Shown here one piece after another: positions 1 through 12,539 of a stretch of DNA of 64,000 nucleotides. Under the pieces are notes generated by a model. It worked only from the letters and a program-made list of their open reading frames with translations. It was not told the origin of the DNA and searched no databases. Origin of the DNA: Diphasiastrum complanatum (lineage: Eukaryota > Streptophyta > Lycopodiopsida > Lycopodiales > Lycopodiaceae); assembly GCA_029204225.1 (NCBI GenBank), contig CM055102.1, positions 22,152,386 to 22,216,385 on the forward strand. The letters are read 5' to 3'. Each line of letters starts with the position of its first letter. The first letter of the stretch is position 1. Position numbers and translations under genes: made by a program.

Positions 1-397
1 AGGACTAGTTGGCCTTGCCACGAGGCGAGTCGACGAGACACGCGTCCCGTCAACGGCAACCTGGGCCATGCATAGGTTGCCTTAGTGAAGAACTATATGT
101 ACAGTGTATTTTCATTTTTGAAAAATACAGTTGCTATGTGAGCTTGGTGTGGAGAGTGCTTTCTGTCTATGCAACTATGTAGCATGGTCAGTGTCCATGT
201 TCGAAGCAAATTCTAAGTCATTCAAAGTGTGAGGGCTTGGCAAGCTACCGCAACGGGCGCTGACGCGGTGCTCAAGCGGTTCATCCCCTTCGGGAGGAGA
301 GACCGTAGTGAACTGCAATAGCGGTTCGATTTTCTGCCCCACGAAAAAATGAGAAGAATTCGAAGGTCAACGAAAAACTTGCTCTAAGTCATTTTAC
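1..397. other. no gene seen; possible retroelement leader
   Basis: No convincing reading frame. The stretch is GC-richer than its surroundings and leads into A/T-rich sequence with repeated 'tgtcgcattttttgg'-like phrases that precede the gag fragment downstream. It may be the leader or LTR of the same Ty3-type element, but no LTR end or primer site could be fixed inside the window. Confidence 0.3.
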
Positions 398-639
398 ATG
401 AAGTGTCGCATTTTTTGGAATTTGCGAAAAGCCCGCAGGTCCTTTGAAATATGTTCCAAGTCATATTTCAGCCATGTGTCGGATTTTTTGGAAAATTCGA
501 AAAGTGCAAACTGTGTGAAGAACAGTTCAATTATGCAGATTGTGCGAAACTTAGTTCAAAATTGCAGCAGTCCGAAAAACACAAGGAAAAATACCAAAGC
601 TTTGATGGTTAGAAACTTTAAGTTTCTTCAAGTTCAACG

Positions 640-1660
640 GTAATGTGGACCCTCATAGATTTTACAAATCTTTGAGAATGCATGTGAAGTATATGGTGAA
701 TATACGGATGATGCAAAAGTCCAACTATTTTCAATGACCATGGTGGATAAAGCACGAGAGTGGTTTTTTAACCTCGATCGTGATGATAGACAAGATTGGT
801 CAGAATTGAAAGAGTCTTTTATTAAGCGCTTTCAGCCTTTCAGACTCACTGAGAAACTATTCATATGAATCAGTAATACAAAAATAAAAAAATATGAATG
901 AGTGCGTGACTATATCGAGCGCTTCAAGCATGTCAAAAGTCAACTCCAAGAACAACCAACGGATAAGATGTTGATTATTTGGTTTTTAGTTGGCCTTCCC
1001 AGACATATCCAGAAAGAGCTTAAACCTAGCGAAGAGTATCATACTCTTAAATCCGCTATGTCCGATGCCATTCGTGAAGAAGACAAAGGGTTCGATGATG
1101 AAGACCATAAAGAGAAAAGAGCTCATCGTGTTTTTTATGAAAGTCGTCCAAGTGAGCCGAGAGATTTAGACCAAGTCTGGAAATCTCAATTTGAGTTGAT
1201 GAATCAACAACAAATGGAGAAACTGAACAAAGAGTTTCAACAAGCCTTAAAGTCTATTCAAAGTCGGTGGCCAGGGCAATTGCCATCTGGTAACTTTATC
1301 CATAGGCATGAAAACACTTGGTGCCCACAAAGTGGTGGTGCACATACCGGTAATGAGTGTCCATCACACAGACCGTATGAAACGCAACATTGTATACTCT
1401 GTGACACGACAATCCATGCCACATCAAGCTGTAGATACAACCCACGCTGTTGGATTATTCTCCTTCTTACTAATCAACGAATCAATTTTAATCCTCATCC
1501 ATTGTTTATCCAGTTCTGTGGATTTTTCCATGTCTTTACACAGTCTGTAGATTTACAACTATTTTTACACAGTCTGCATAAATACATGGAGTTTGACAAC
1601 AGTGTCGCATTTTCTCTCTCTACATTCCAGATATTGTCGCCTGTCAGGAATTACGTGTAA
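640..1660 (+). pseudogene. Ty3/gypsy-type gag fragment (retrotrans_gag domain plus zinc knuckles)
   Basis: From 662 one frame reads LQIFENACEVYGEY, then AREWFFNLDRDD, WSELKESFIKRFQP, YIERFKHVK and VGLPRHIQKELKP, the usual order of a plant retrotrans_gag domain. The frame is broken by TGA at 866 and 899 and by a frameshift near 660. Near 1320-1440 there are two zinc-knuckle remnants: CPQSGGAHTGNEC, which lacks the second Cys, and CILCDTTIHATSSC, a complete CX2CX4HX4C. Pairing of the same motifs shows that it is a relative of the gag at 34.4-35.1 kb, but this copy has the second knuckle that the other lacks. No protease, RT or integrase follows, so it is a dead fragment or part of a gag-only element. 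Confidence 0.75.
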
Positions 1661-3240
1661 AAATGCAGTGTCATCTTTTTTGCATTTTTTGCTTGTCAGG
1701 ATTTGCGAGTAAATATGTAGAGTCACATTTTTCGCATTTTTTCAAAGTGCCTCAAATGTAAAGAAAATGACTCTAGCAAAGTGTGGGGCTCCCTAAATGA
1801 GATTTAAGGACATTGTCAGTTTTTTCGCAAAAAGCCAACACTGTCGCTTGTGGTATTTTTAGTTCATTTTTGCAGAGTGACAGTTTGTTAGGGCCTATTT
1901 TGACGGGGGGGTTGGTCCAGCCAAAACGTCCTAAAAGGGTCAAGGGGCCCCACCTCTAATGGCAGTTCGGCCCTACGTGAGAAATAGAAGATTTGCCACT
2001 TCCAACCCTAATGGCCTTCTCTATTGCCCCATGCTCCCCAACCAATGAGGGTTTTCTAGGCTCTCAGAGATACGGTTGAAAGGAGGGGGTGCTGTCAATT
2101 TTGGTGCAATGATTTACCAGCTTTCTAGGGTTACGATTCCGTAAAACTTCTGATCACTAATTCGCATTAGGATCTTGCTAATGTCTCTATCCCCATTGAA
2201 TTCGGCTTACAGTTGATAAAAATCTTACATGAGCTTGAAACCGATTTATTGCCTATGATGTGCTCGTGGGGTGCAAGTTATACACACCGCTTTGTTTGAT
2301 AAGCGGTGGTATTTTCGCCGACCGTCGGGTCTAGGTATTTCGCTAGACAGTTTCGATGGCGGGTGTGACTAGTGTGACAATTAACCAAGGCAGTGTATTT
2401 CAACCGCGGATGGTGGACGGCCCGCTCTGGTATTTCACAAAGGTCGAGTTCAGTTGATACATTTCATAATTGACAAAACCCGAAAAAGCGTTTCACAACT
2501 TGACGATTATGTATAGTCACTTTACTAACCAGAAAATATGCCAGACGACTTAGTAAAACATCACATTGTGAAAAAATCCTTTTTTTACTCTGCCCTAACA
2601 CGTGTACTCCAATGCGACGTTAACAACACATGGCCCAAATTTTTTCCAGTTTCATACATTGAAAACAACAACAAATAGGTAAATCACTCATATATACCCA
2701 CAACCTAGCTATAATCTCAATCCAATTTTTGTACTCGTGATAGTGCCAAATGCTTTAGTATTGATATCAAAACTAGTTATTCGGTTAAGGGAATGTGAAT
2801 GTACGATTCAATCACCCTAGAAACGATGGACTCAAACATAATACACACCGAACAATGATGGTTTTATCGTTTTAAGAAAGTACGAACGATTCTTAAAACT
2901 CAAAATCAACAAAAATACTTCAAAAACTCTTCTTCAAACCAAAACTGTTTATGGCTACATACCACACTCTATTCCAACTGAAAGAAGACAGCGTATGGAA
3001 AAATGGCATCATGAAAATAAACTGATTGTGAAAAGTCTGAGTCTTACCTCAATGTGCCATTAGGTAGCCGTTGCGTGGAAACTCTAGTCATGAACCTTGT
3101 AGCAAAATCAGAGCCAGACATGTTGACGCAGTTTTCTCCACCTCACGCATGTCCGATAGAATTGGTGTAAAAAAAGAAAATGAAGAAAATTAAATTCTCT
3201 AGAATATGAACGGCGAGATTGAAATGTTAACGGTTCAGTT
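1661..3240. other. no gene; probable retroelement tail
   Basis: No coding sequence recognised. A purine run at 2077-2088 (gaaaggaggggg) followed by TGCTGTC could be a polypurine tract and the start of a 3' LTR belonging to the gag fragment upstream. No second LTR copy is present, so this cannot be confirmed. Confidence 0.3.
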
Positions 3241-5039
3241 GAGAGAAAATTGAACCGAAAGTCTGTAAAAAAAAAAAAAACAGGCCAGAAAGATACAATG
3301 GCTAAAAAATCAGCAACCCATCACTCACACCAAGCCCTCAAACAATGCATCCCAATCATTCAAGATACAAGCATAGTAAGTAACATCACTCCCAAACCAC
3401 TAGACAACTACAACTCTCAACTCTCAAACATACCCACTTCTAAAATTCTCACTCACAAAAGTACTAACATTTAAAAGTACTAACTCTTCACATCATCTCA
3501 TTATTATCCAACTATCATTGAGCTATTTCAAGCAACTCACAATCCTTCTAACCAACCCACCAACATTGAGCTCACCTCACGCAGTCATTAAAGTCAAAGT
3601 TTAGAATACACCTTACTAACTATGGAGTTAACAACACACAAGCACAAAGCAACCATTAACCTCCACAAACTACTAACCCACATTGCAAGTGACTAACATT
3701 GAGCAACTAACATTCACAACAATTAGCCACAAAATGGAATTAACTTCAAAGCACACTCAAACAAGCAAGCAACTCCCAAAAGTGCCAACTTCAAAAATAC
3801 TAACACACAAAAGTACTAACATGCAAAAGTCCTAACATTTGAAATACAAGGAGTTGGCTCCTTCTTATAGGAAAATCCAATGCATCTCCTTTACAATGTC
3901 ATCTTGCCATTCTTCATGCCCTTCAAGCCCTCTTTGCCATTTGTTCCCAACCCATTTGATAGTACATCTAGTGGCCTCCATAAGAGAGTGAGGGAGTGGT
4001 GCATTCAAGGCTTTCTTCCAAAACTAGCCAAGATGCCATTTTTGTCAAAGGCTAGGGTGGCCATTCAAGTTTCCCCTTTTGTACACCCTAGAAGCCCAAA
4101 ATGTCAATGGCTAGTGGGTGTACCTCCCAATTTTTATAGCCCCAAGGTGTTTTGGCATTTATTATTCAAATTTTGGGTGAGGCCCTTTTTTAACCCCTAT
4201 TTTTAGTAGGCGGCCTTCGTTTTTCTTTGGGAACCTGTGTTTTCGGCCTTTCTTCGATTTTTCAAGGGTCGTGCGCCTACTGCTCATTTGTCTGGGTTTT
4301 TGGTCTGTTGAGTAACTACTTGGCCTGCATATTTCGTTAATTTCTCGTAAATTTTCCAAACTTTGCCTTTAGGATTTCTGTGACTCCTTGACACTAAATC
4401 CATATTTCCTAGTCCCATTTTTATTCGAAACTTTTCTTTCTCGGTTTTTTCTTCTGTGGTTGACTTTTTCGGCATTCACGACTGGGGCTCCCACGACAAC
4501 ACGGTTTCCCTTAAAAATGCACTGAGTGATCATATATTAGTAAAAATGGACTCAATACATGGTGAGATTTTAGCACGGTCATACTGGCTATTTTATTACA
4601 ACTGGCCATTCTTTTGAAAAATCGTAAAATATTTACCAACCATTTCTAAGGTCGCAAAATTTGTCCTAGCCTCATTTAGGACGGGTTGGGACTTAATTCT
4701 AGGTGGACCGGCACTTTTGGCTCGGTCTTACAAAACTTGACCACAAAATATTTTTGACGATTTTCATGAAAAGTCAATTTCTTACTGTTAAACTGTGTCT
4801 AGCCACTTCAGGGACGGGCTGGGACCCAACTCTAAGGCAAATTTTACATGCCGATTTTTTTTCTGATAACCGGGTTTTACATGCCGATTTTTTCAATTAT
4901 TGCAAACTTCAATATTAGTCCAAATTTCTGTGCGGAAATATCAACTAACACAGTTTTAGTTCATTTATGCAGACAGACTGTTTACGGCCAATTTTCACCG
5001 CTTATCAGCAATCAAGCTCTGAGAAAGAACTGAATGAAT
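3241..5039. other. no gene; internally repetitive AT-rich sequence
   Basis: Open frames here (for example 3880-4206 + and 4284-4475 -) show no recognisable domain. Short internal repeats occur: 'aaagtactaacat' phrases at 3460-3830, a pair of 'gacgggttgggac'-like phrases near 4680 and 4812, and a 32-bp tandem pair of 'ttttacatgccgatttttt' near 4846-4890. This looks like eroded LTR-type sequence. Confidence 0.35.
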
Positions 5040-5713
5040 GCCAGCGGACACCAACCAACTGGCAATTGCATTTGACGACCTAATTACTTAGTATAAATCA
5101 GCCGTTCATACATCTTTTTTCAAGTTCTGAAGTTCGGAAGCAACGAATCAACATTGTGAATTGTGAAGGAGTTGAGTGTTATTACACGATGCTTCCTGCG
5201 CTCTTATCAAGTAGATCATTCACAATCAGAAAGTATTGTTGTTAGCTCTCTATCAAGCTTTCAAGCTTGAACTCTCTTGAGCATTCTAGCTCAGTCTTTT
5301 AGAGATTTATTTTAGAGTTGCTATTGCGCTACTGCTTTTCAGCAGAGCTGCTTATTATCATACTTATTCTCAATTACTCAAAGACAACTTGGAGTGCGCG
5401 GTTTCTATCTGCTATTTTTTTGCCCTCATTAGCATCTGATTTTGTTTTTTTGGATCGATACTATCTTCTTATTGCGTTCAGTATATGTCAGAATGCATGC
5501 ATCGTATTGCTTTTGTAACTGATAGAAATTGTCTGAGAATTCAATACTTTATGTTTGGCTACATAATCACTTAGTATCTAGCGATTTCAAAGTTGGTTGC
5601 TAAAGATTGAATGTGATTTTCATCACTACTGCTTTGTTCAATTTTTTATAGGCATAGTCATGCATTGGAAGTAGGAAGTTTTTGCATTACATTATCTATC
5701 CTAGATACCGACA
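5040..5713 (+). repeat. Ty1/copia 5' LTR (3' end defined, 5' end not)
   Basis: The right edge is fixed by CA at 5712-5713 directly before a tRNA-iMet type primer site. A TATA box (TATAAAT, 5092-5098) fits an LTR promoter. The left edge is a guess because no partner LTR was found. Confidence 0.55.
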
Positions 5714-5725
5714 TGGTATCAAAGC
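5714..5725 (+). promoter_or_regulatory. retrotransposon primer-binding site
   Basis: TGGTATCAAAGC differs by one base from TGGTATCAGAGC, the complement of the initiator methionyl tRNA 3' end used by plant Ty1/copia elements. It begins directly after the LTR end. Confidence 0.8.
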
Positions 5726-5919
5726 GTTGATTCTTCTTCAGGGCCTAATACTATTTCAATATTAGAATGAAAGTTCTAATACTTGATATCTTTCACGATA
5801 TCAAATTGATATCATATTCTTCAGTTCCTTTCATCGTTTCAGTAGCAGAGAATTGATTTCCTACTGTTGGCATTACTACATCTTAGCGTCATTGATACAA
5901 TTGACAGATTAAGTTCCAG

Positions 5920-6725
5920 ATGGATTCTCAAAGTAAAGCTGGTCTTATTGCAGACAAGCTGAATGGATCCAATTGTCATTTGTGGAAATTTAAGATGAAG
6001 ACCTTGCAAACGCCAACGAGTTATGAGATGTTGTTATAGTTATAGAAATAAAACCTAAAGACGACACAGAAGACTCAAAGTGGAAATCGAGGGATGGTAA
6101 AGCTTTCGCGCTTATTATCCTCAATATATCAGATACACCGATTGGACACATAGCTAAAGCTAAAACTTCAAAAGACGTTTGGGACATCCTGAACTCACTA
6201 TATGATGTGAAGATGTAACTACTAAGTTACATCTACGAAGGAAATTCTTCACATTCAAGATGTCTGATGGTGATCCTCTTAAGAGTCACATTAAACAGTT
6301 TAAGAATCTCTTGCACTAGGTGGTCGTTGTTGGATCAGTCATAGACGATCAAGACACAATTATGACATTGCTTTCAAGCTTGCCCTCTACATATGAGAAC
6401 TAGGTGATGATCATATCGACACACTTAGATTTAACTCTTACTAGAGTTAATACTATGTTATTGCAAGAAGACAATAGAAGAAGTCAAGACACTTTGTCTA
6501 CTTCCTCCTCTCAGGCTCTATATGTCAACAAAGGCTCTAAGCGACAGAAGCAGAAAAGCTCCAAGAAGGCTGCAACGAATCAAAAGCTGACTCAAATTCA
6601 AGTACAATCATAAAATCTACAGTCGAAGAAGAAGATGTTTTGCAGGTATTGCAAGCACAATAACCATGAGATCAAGGATTGTCGCATTCTCCAAGCGAAA
6701 AATGCAGCCAAGCAACCTGATTAAC
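5920..6725 (+). pseudogene. Ty1/copia gag, frameshifted
   Basis: ATG at 5920 starts MDSQSKAGLIADKLNGSN, followed by the 'LWKFKMK' box typical of copia gag. Further blocks in shifting frames read SKWKSRDGKAFALIILNISD, KFFTFKMSDGDPLKSHIKQF and LLSSLPSTYEN. A complete CX2CX4HX4C zinc knuckle (CRYCKHNNHEIKDC) lies at 6641-6682. Several stops and frameshifts make it non-functional. It lies about 200 bases after the primer site, the normal place for gag. Confidence 0.8.
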
Positions 6726-6794
6726 AAGCAAACAAAGTTTCATCATCTCCCCAGTCGAAGTGGACGAAGGCGCATTCATGGTCAAAGGACAAAG

Positions 6795-7620
6795 CGCATT
6801 TTTGAATGATTCATGGTTTCTTGTTCTGGAACAACTCAACACATGACCAATCAACGTGAGATTTTCAACTCCTACACCCCTTACAGCATGAAGAAATTCG
6901 TTCATCTTGGTGACAATAGTCCTCACACTATTGAAGGTGAAGGTACTAGCATGATCAATTCAAACTACTATCAAAGGTCTTATATGTTCCTAAACTCTCT
7001 GCAAATCTGTTATCAGTAAGTAGAATTACAGATTTAGGTCATAAGGTAGAATTCGAATCTAATCAATGCAAAATTATTGATAGGAGTAATAAGATCCTTG
7101 CACTTGGAAAGAAGCAGGGTTACTTATATAGATTGGCACATTGTTATTTTGAGTCTAGTCAAGTCTTGAAAACCTCTGTTCTAGTCAATAAAGCATTACT
7201 ATGGCATCATCGCTTAGGACACTTGAATTATGCATCTGTTTTGAATATGTCCAGACCATCCATGGTTCTTGATCTCGACTATCCTTCTGGTAAGGTCGAT
7301 CTCCCTGTCTGTCATAGCTGCATCTTTGGAAAGCATACTAGGATTCCTTTTAGATCAAATCATAGGCATGCAACAAAAGGTTTGTTAGATGTTGTTCATA
7401 CAGATATATGTGGACCTATGCAAACTCCTTCATTGCTAAATGCAAAGTATTTCATTACTTTTATTGACGAATTCTCTAGAGTAATAACTTTCTATTTCAT
7501 TAAACAGAATTGAGAGGCTTTCATCATATTCAAACAATTCAAAGAGCATGCTAAGAATCAAACTGGCAAACGAATCAAAGCACTGAGGTCAGATAATGGG
7601 GGAGAATATCTGATTCTGCC
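6795..7620 (+). pseudogene. Ty1/copia protease and integrase, truncated
   Basis: The protease remnant reads SGTTQHMT near 6820, but the catalytic Asp before SG is gone. At 7200-7350 the integrase zinc-binding module is clear (WHHRLGHLN then CHSCIFGKHT), followed by the first catalytic block VHTDICGP and, past a TGA at 7511, the second block RSDNGGEY near 7590-7608. The fragment stops there: the third catalytic residue (Glu) and all of RT/RNase H are absent, and the sequence passes straight into a second copia protease. Confidence 0.8.
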
Positions 7621-8490
7621 ATAACCTCTCATGAAGACTCAACACTACTCATGGTCCAAGATGAAGAAAGTAGATATGCTCTTCTATGGTATCTCGATTC
7701 TGGTGCTTCTCAACACATGACTCCATGCAAGTTCCTATTCGAAGAACTGACACTAGAAGATTCGAAGTATGTTTACTTTGGTGACTCAAGTACACTTTAG
7801 ATTGGAGGCCAAGGACCTATACGCCTTCATCTTCCATATGGTATCTCAACATTGCTCAAAGATGTACTTTATGTACCTAAACTGACAAAGAATTTACTAT
7901 CTGTCAGCAAGCTCACAGATCAGGGCTGTAAAGCTTTCTTCAATTCAAAGCAATGTACCATTTTGGATAAAGATAGTAATCAAATCCTCTCTACGAATAG
8001 AGAAGGTAATTAATACATTTTGAGTCATGAGTATGATCTTTCTTCCAATGTGTTCAAATGCTCAGTTATGGCATCAAAGGCTAGGACATTCAAACATGAG
8101 ATCAATCTTGTACATGAATCACAATAGTATGGTTAAGGATTTAAACATTAATGCTGCTTCCACTGACATTCGACATGTTTGTGATGTGCTTACTAGGCAA
8201 ACAACCTAGATCAAGATTCCCAAAGGGACAAGCCATTAGAGCTAAGTCCACTCTAGAACTAATACATAGTGATCTGTGCAGCCCTATGAGTACCCCCTCT
8301 GGGTTCGACACTATATTTTATCACTTTCATCGATGATTACTCGAGATGTACCAATATTATGTTTATCAAGAACAAGTATGAGGCATTCAATTGTCTCAAA
8401 GAATTCAAGCAGTTTGCTGAGACACAAACTAGTCAAAAGCTCAAAACCTTATGCATTGATAGTGGGGGAGAATATATGTAAGACAAAATG
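7621..8490 (+). pseudogene. second Ty1/copia protease-integrase fragment
   Basis: This is a different copia copy joined to the preceding one. The protease has an intact LDSGASQHMT near 7690, then VYFGDSSTL and the VPKLTKNLLSVSKLTDQG box. After a frameshift the integrase reads LWHQRLGHSNMRS, and the Cys pair of the zinc module is partly lost. Further blocks are LELIHSDLCSPM, FIDDYSR and IDSGGEYM near 8455-8478, where recognisable homology ends. It ends at the same integrase motif as its left neighbour. Dead fragment. Confidence 0.78.
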
Positions 8491-8589
8491 TCCACTACTT
8501 ATCATCATGTGGCATTCATCATTAGTTCACCACCAACTAGACACCACAATAGGTAATGTACTGTTCAATGTTGTTGTTAAGGCAATACT

Positions 8590-9660
8590 CCTTGAAGTTG
8601 GTGGCTTTGGCCACAATTTTGTACAATGTATTAAGAATAGCTAAGGGTCCAACATCCTTGAAAAAATGAGTATTGTCAATTTTGGGACCGATTCTTTAGT
8701 CACGTCATATGAAAGCACTCCATTGACATAAGCTCAAGGACACAATTCAGTAAAGACGTGTCAAGCACTTTCCCAAAGGTCCAAAAAAAAAAAAATATGG
8801 GCAATCCACACAAAGGTTGAAAAAGGCTTTTTGCTTGTGTGTGTAAAATTCTATCCAGGATAAAAATAAGAGAATGAAGTAACTCTTATGTAAGTGAGAG
8901 AAGAAAGTTATGTTATCAATGCAAATTTGGTGAGTCACAAACCCTACTAGGGAAAACAATGGATGCACTTACCCTTCAAGAGCAATTTGCTTGATAGCCA
9001 TCAAGAGGGGCTCTATAGCTATAGGAAAAGAAGAGGAGAGGCAATCCTTGCCTTATGACATGTCAAAGTTGAAAGGACTTGGAGAATATGCCATTGAAGA
9101 CAACCTTAGAAGCAACAATTATATAAAACACTTTCACTAGGGAAGAAAGGGAGGAAATGCCAATTTTTATCACAAGACTTAAGTGTGTAGTGGCAACTTA
9201 TTGCATCATAAGCCTTGTCTAAGTCTACACATAGGAACAACATAAAAAATTGTAGTCGAACATAGTCTTGATGTTGATTATGGGGCAACTAACCTTTCTT
9301 GATTGAATAAATTCATCATGTGCCTTGAAGAAGACCTTGGGCATAAGAGGAGCCAGTCTAAATGCAAGGGCTTTGGCCAAAAATTTGTAGAAAGTATTAA
9401 TCATATGTAAGGGTCCAAAGTCTTTAATGATATGAGTATTATTAATTTTGGGAGTAGTCTCGCCAATTCTTTACGCACATCAAAAGTAAGCACTCCATCA
9501 ATGTAAGCCCAACAACACAATCGAGTAAAGGCATGCCAATCACTTCCAAAAGGTCTAAAAAAGCTCAAGGAGTAAACCATCCCTGCCATGGGTTTTTTAA
9601 AAAGGTAGAGCTTTGATGGCATTTATCAGCTCAAGAAGACTCAAATCTAGATAACATAAG
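8590..9660 (-). pseudogene. LINE (L1-type) reverse transcriptase fragment, partly duplicated
   Basis: Read on the minus strand from 9660 downward, the blocks follow the RT order: RPFGSDWHAF, INTFYKFLAKALAFRL, DEFIQSRK, FLCVDLDKAYDAI (9150-9250), IAIEPLLMAIK, and CIDNITFF near 8900, the counterpart of the usual F/Y-A-D-D box with the second Asp as Asn. A second, degenerate copy of the 9370-9560 part follows at 8590-8770 (same 'WHVFTELCPWAYVNGVL' block). Stops and frameshifts are frequent, so it is inactive. No endonuclease domain was seen. Confidence 0.72.
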
Positions 9661-12539
9661 CCTAAGGAGTAGGAACCTAAGTCAAGCACGGGGCAATATG
9701 ACCAATGTGCAAACTAGAAATATGCAATACAATAACTTTATTTATCCCCACTAAATTACAAATTTCTACATTATCTGCTCTAAAAATTTTGCACATGCAT
9801 TTTCTTGGGATACTTGAAGTAAAGGAAAAACACAAGTCCCAAATCTAAGCTAAATAAGATAGCTTCTTCTCACCATACCAACAGCCTTGTAGTTATCAAC
9901 TTTTCTAGGATAGACAAGATAGATAGTCTTTAAGTCACTTTCAAAGTAGGATTTTCAGACGAGGTATGATTCATGGATGTTTGCTTATCAGTAGCTTCAC
10001 AAAAATCTAGTAATCTAAACATAACTCTCTTGCTCTTCTTGCCTTATCACCTCGAGCAACTTCATCCACAAGACTAGAGCCAAAGGCTATTCAATAGTGA
10101 AATTGACTTCAAAGAGTAGGTTTTTCTGACAAAGAGTGTTTCATGATTTCAACAAAAATTCTCTTTGCTAATGTTGGAGAGGAAAGAGTAATGTAAGAGG
10201 ACAAAATTATGGTCAAGGAGTAAGCAAAAGGACATGGCCCCATTCCTATCAGTTCTATCTATTATGGAGGAGAAGATAATTGGTCATGCAAACCTTATAT
10301 CACTTCCCAATGCATAGTTAGTCAATGTATAATGAGGGAGAACCTCTCGCAACAAAGAAACATCAATGAGCTGTAAACTATAAGCGAAGCTTGGCCAACT
10401 ACGTTTCTCTATCACTAACAAGTTTTATTCACTAACAAAGAAACATCAATGAGCCATAAAATATAAGCAAAGTTTGGCCAACTACACCACTTGCTCACTA
10501 ACAAGTTTTTTTCACTATCATAATATTTTGATATATATTCAAGTCTCCCAATGCGTACTTTTATCATCATTTATCTAACATGAAAAATTAAATATATCCT
10601 ATTTAGTCACATCATTTTATCAACTCATATGTCCAATTTAGTCAATGGGCACATAAGAAAGCGGTTTTAGACAATTCCAACTTATCATTGTTGAATAGAT
10701 TCCACCAACCCCCTTGATCCACTTCCATTTGGATAACTCATATAAGCTCTTATTGATTGTGTACTACATTTAACCCGTTAAGGTCAATGTTGGCACATTA
10801 TTTTCCTAGCTCAAGCAAATTGAGGTATTTTTGTTAATTGCCTTGCATTTGCTTGAAGGGTTTGGGAATGCTAGCAAAAACTCCATTATATGCTTTCATT
10901 TTCTAGCTAAATTGAGTTCAAATATTTACAATTGGCACAAAAAATTTCTTATCCAACTAATTTGAGGTGTTGTCAATTGTCCTTGCATTTGCCTGAAGGA
11001 TTACTTTGTAGGGACTGCCTTTTGGGAATGCCAACTCCCCATCTCTTAGGATCGACTTACCCATGTCCAATTGTTGTTCACATGGAACCTTTCTCCACTT
11101 CAGTCTTCAAAGTTCTCATTTGAATATTTGCTACTACCACCAAGATCAACACCCTTTGTGGGATCTAGGTTAGCGCGCACTTTGGCACCGTAACCTAGCT
11201 TTCGCTTCATCCTGCATCGCCAGTTCTGCTTACCAAAAATGGCCCACTTGGAGCTCCCATTCCGAGCCGGGGTTCAACGAAGTAAAACCCCAACAACTTA
11301 CCCATTTAAAGTTTGAGAATAGGTCGAGGGCGTTTTACTTCCAATGCCTCTAATCATTCAACGAAGCAACCCCGACAACTTACCTATTTAAAGTTTGAGA
11401 ATAGGTCAGGGGCATTTCAATTATGATTGGACCCTTGACTTTTGCCAACACATTGACTTTGATCACTCATCAAATCTATATTTGACACTTGTAGAGAATC
11501 TAACTAGCTCAAGGTACATCATAATTGACTTTTGGCCTAATGATGATAAAACATGTGTATTTGACTATTTGACCTCTAAAGCCAAAATTGGCCCTATCAA
11601 CTAGTTACACCAAGATGCTTGATTCACAAACGTTATGACACCCCTAAAGTCAACATAGATAACTTTTTTTATATTTTTCACACTCCTAAAAAGACATCTA
11701 TTCTAGAAAAGCGTGGATCTTGGAATCAATTCAAGATTAGATCTATGTTTGGTAAAGGAACTCTTGAGGCTTTCCATATTTTCTTGCTAAACTGATTGCT
11801 AGATCTACACATGTTTTTTTCAAAAAAGAACATGAGTCTCCTTGAGGACAAGGCTCCATTTTGTACTTTGATCATGGCAACTTCAAGCTTGACAACTCTC
11901 TATACCTCTTCGTCTATTTATTGGTTGTCTTGATGCTTAGCTTGACATAAATTGGGGCCAAATAATTGCAGCAAATGAGTCTTGTTTCGTTAATGCCAGT
12001 CAAAGTCAATAATCAATCAAGTCATCACATATTCTACAGTGCTACTCTTCTCATCTTCTACCACCAAGCTTGAAGATTAGAGAGAAGCTAGCTTCTAAAC
12101 AAGGCAAGGGCCACCTACCATCCTACAAATACTAGGAAAGTTTTTCTCACCTCTTGTGAACAAACTTGAACCTTGCCCAATGCAAGAAATCTGCTTCCAA
12201 GTTCATCAAATCTTTGTTATCTTCTTGCTTTTCTCAATGCTTACTATATTCTTCTCAAACAATCAAAGTGTGTCATCATCCTAAAGTTCCTTGATACTTT
12301 TTGTATTATTGGAAGGCATGTATGTCACCGTCACACCATCTCTACTTGTCCACATTGATGCTTTGACCCACCTCCTAGAGATTGTTTTTAGTGAATCAAA
12401 CTATTCTAAATCCTCATAAAACTAAGGTCATTGTTTCTTCACTTTTCTTTTATCTTGTTGTAACATTACAAAGCTCTAGAACTTCATTCTCAAACTAAGA
12501 CTATGCTTTCATACTTTTCATATGTAACTTCGTTATGAT
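9661..12539. other. no gene; degenerate repeats
   Basis: No recognisable coding sequence. It holds an 83-bp tandem pair at 10352-10517 (phrase 'acaaagaaacatcaatgag') and a second direct repeat at about 11275-11420 ('acaacttacc.atttaaagtttgagaatagg' in both units). Short open frames at 10932-11123, 11395-11604 and 12173-12358 have no domain I recognise. Confidence 0.4.
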
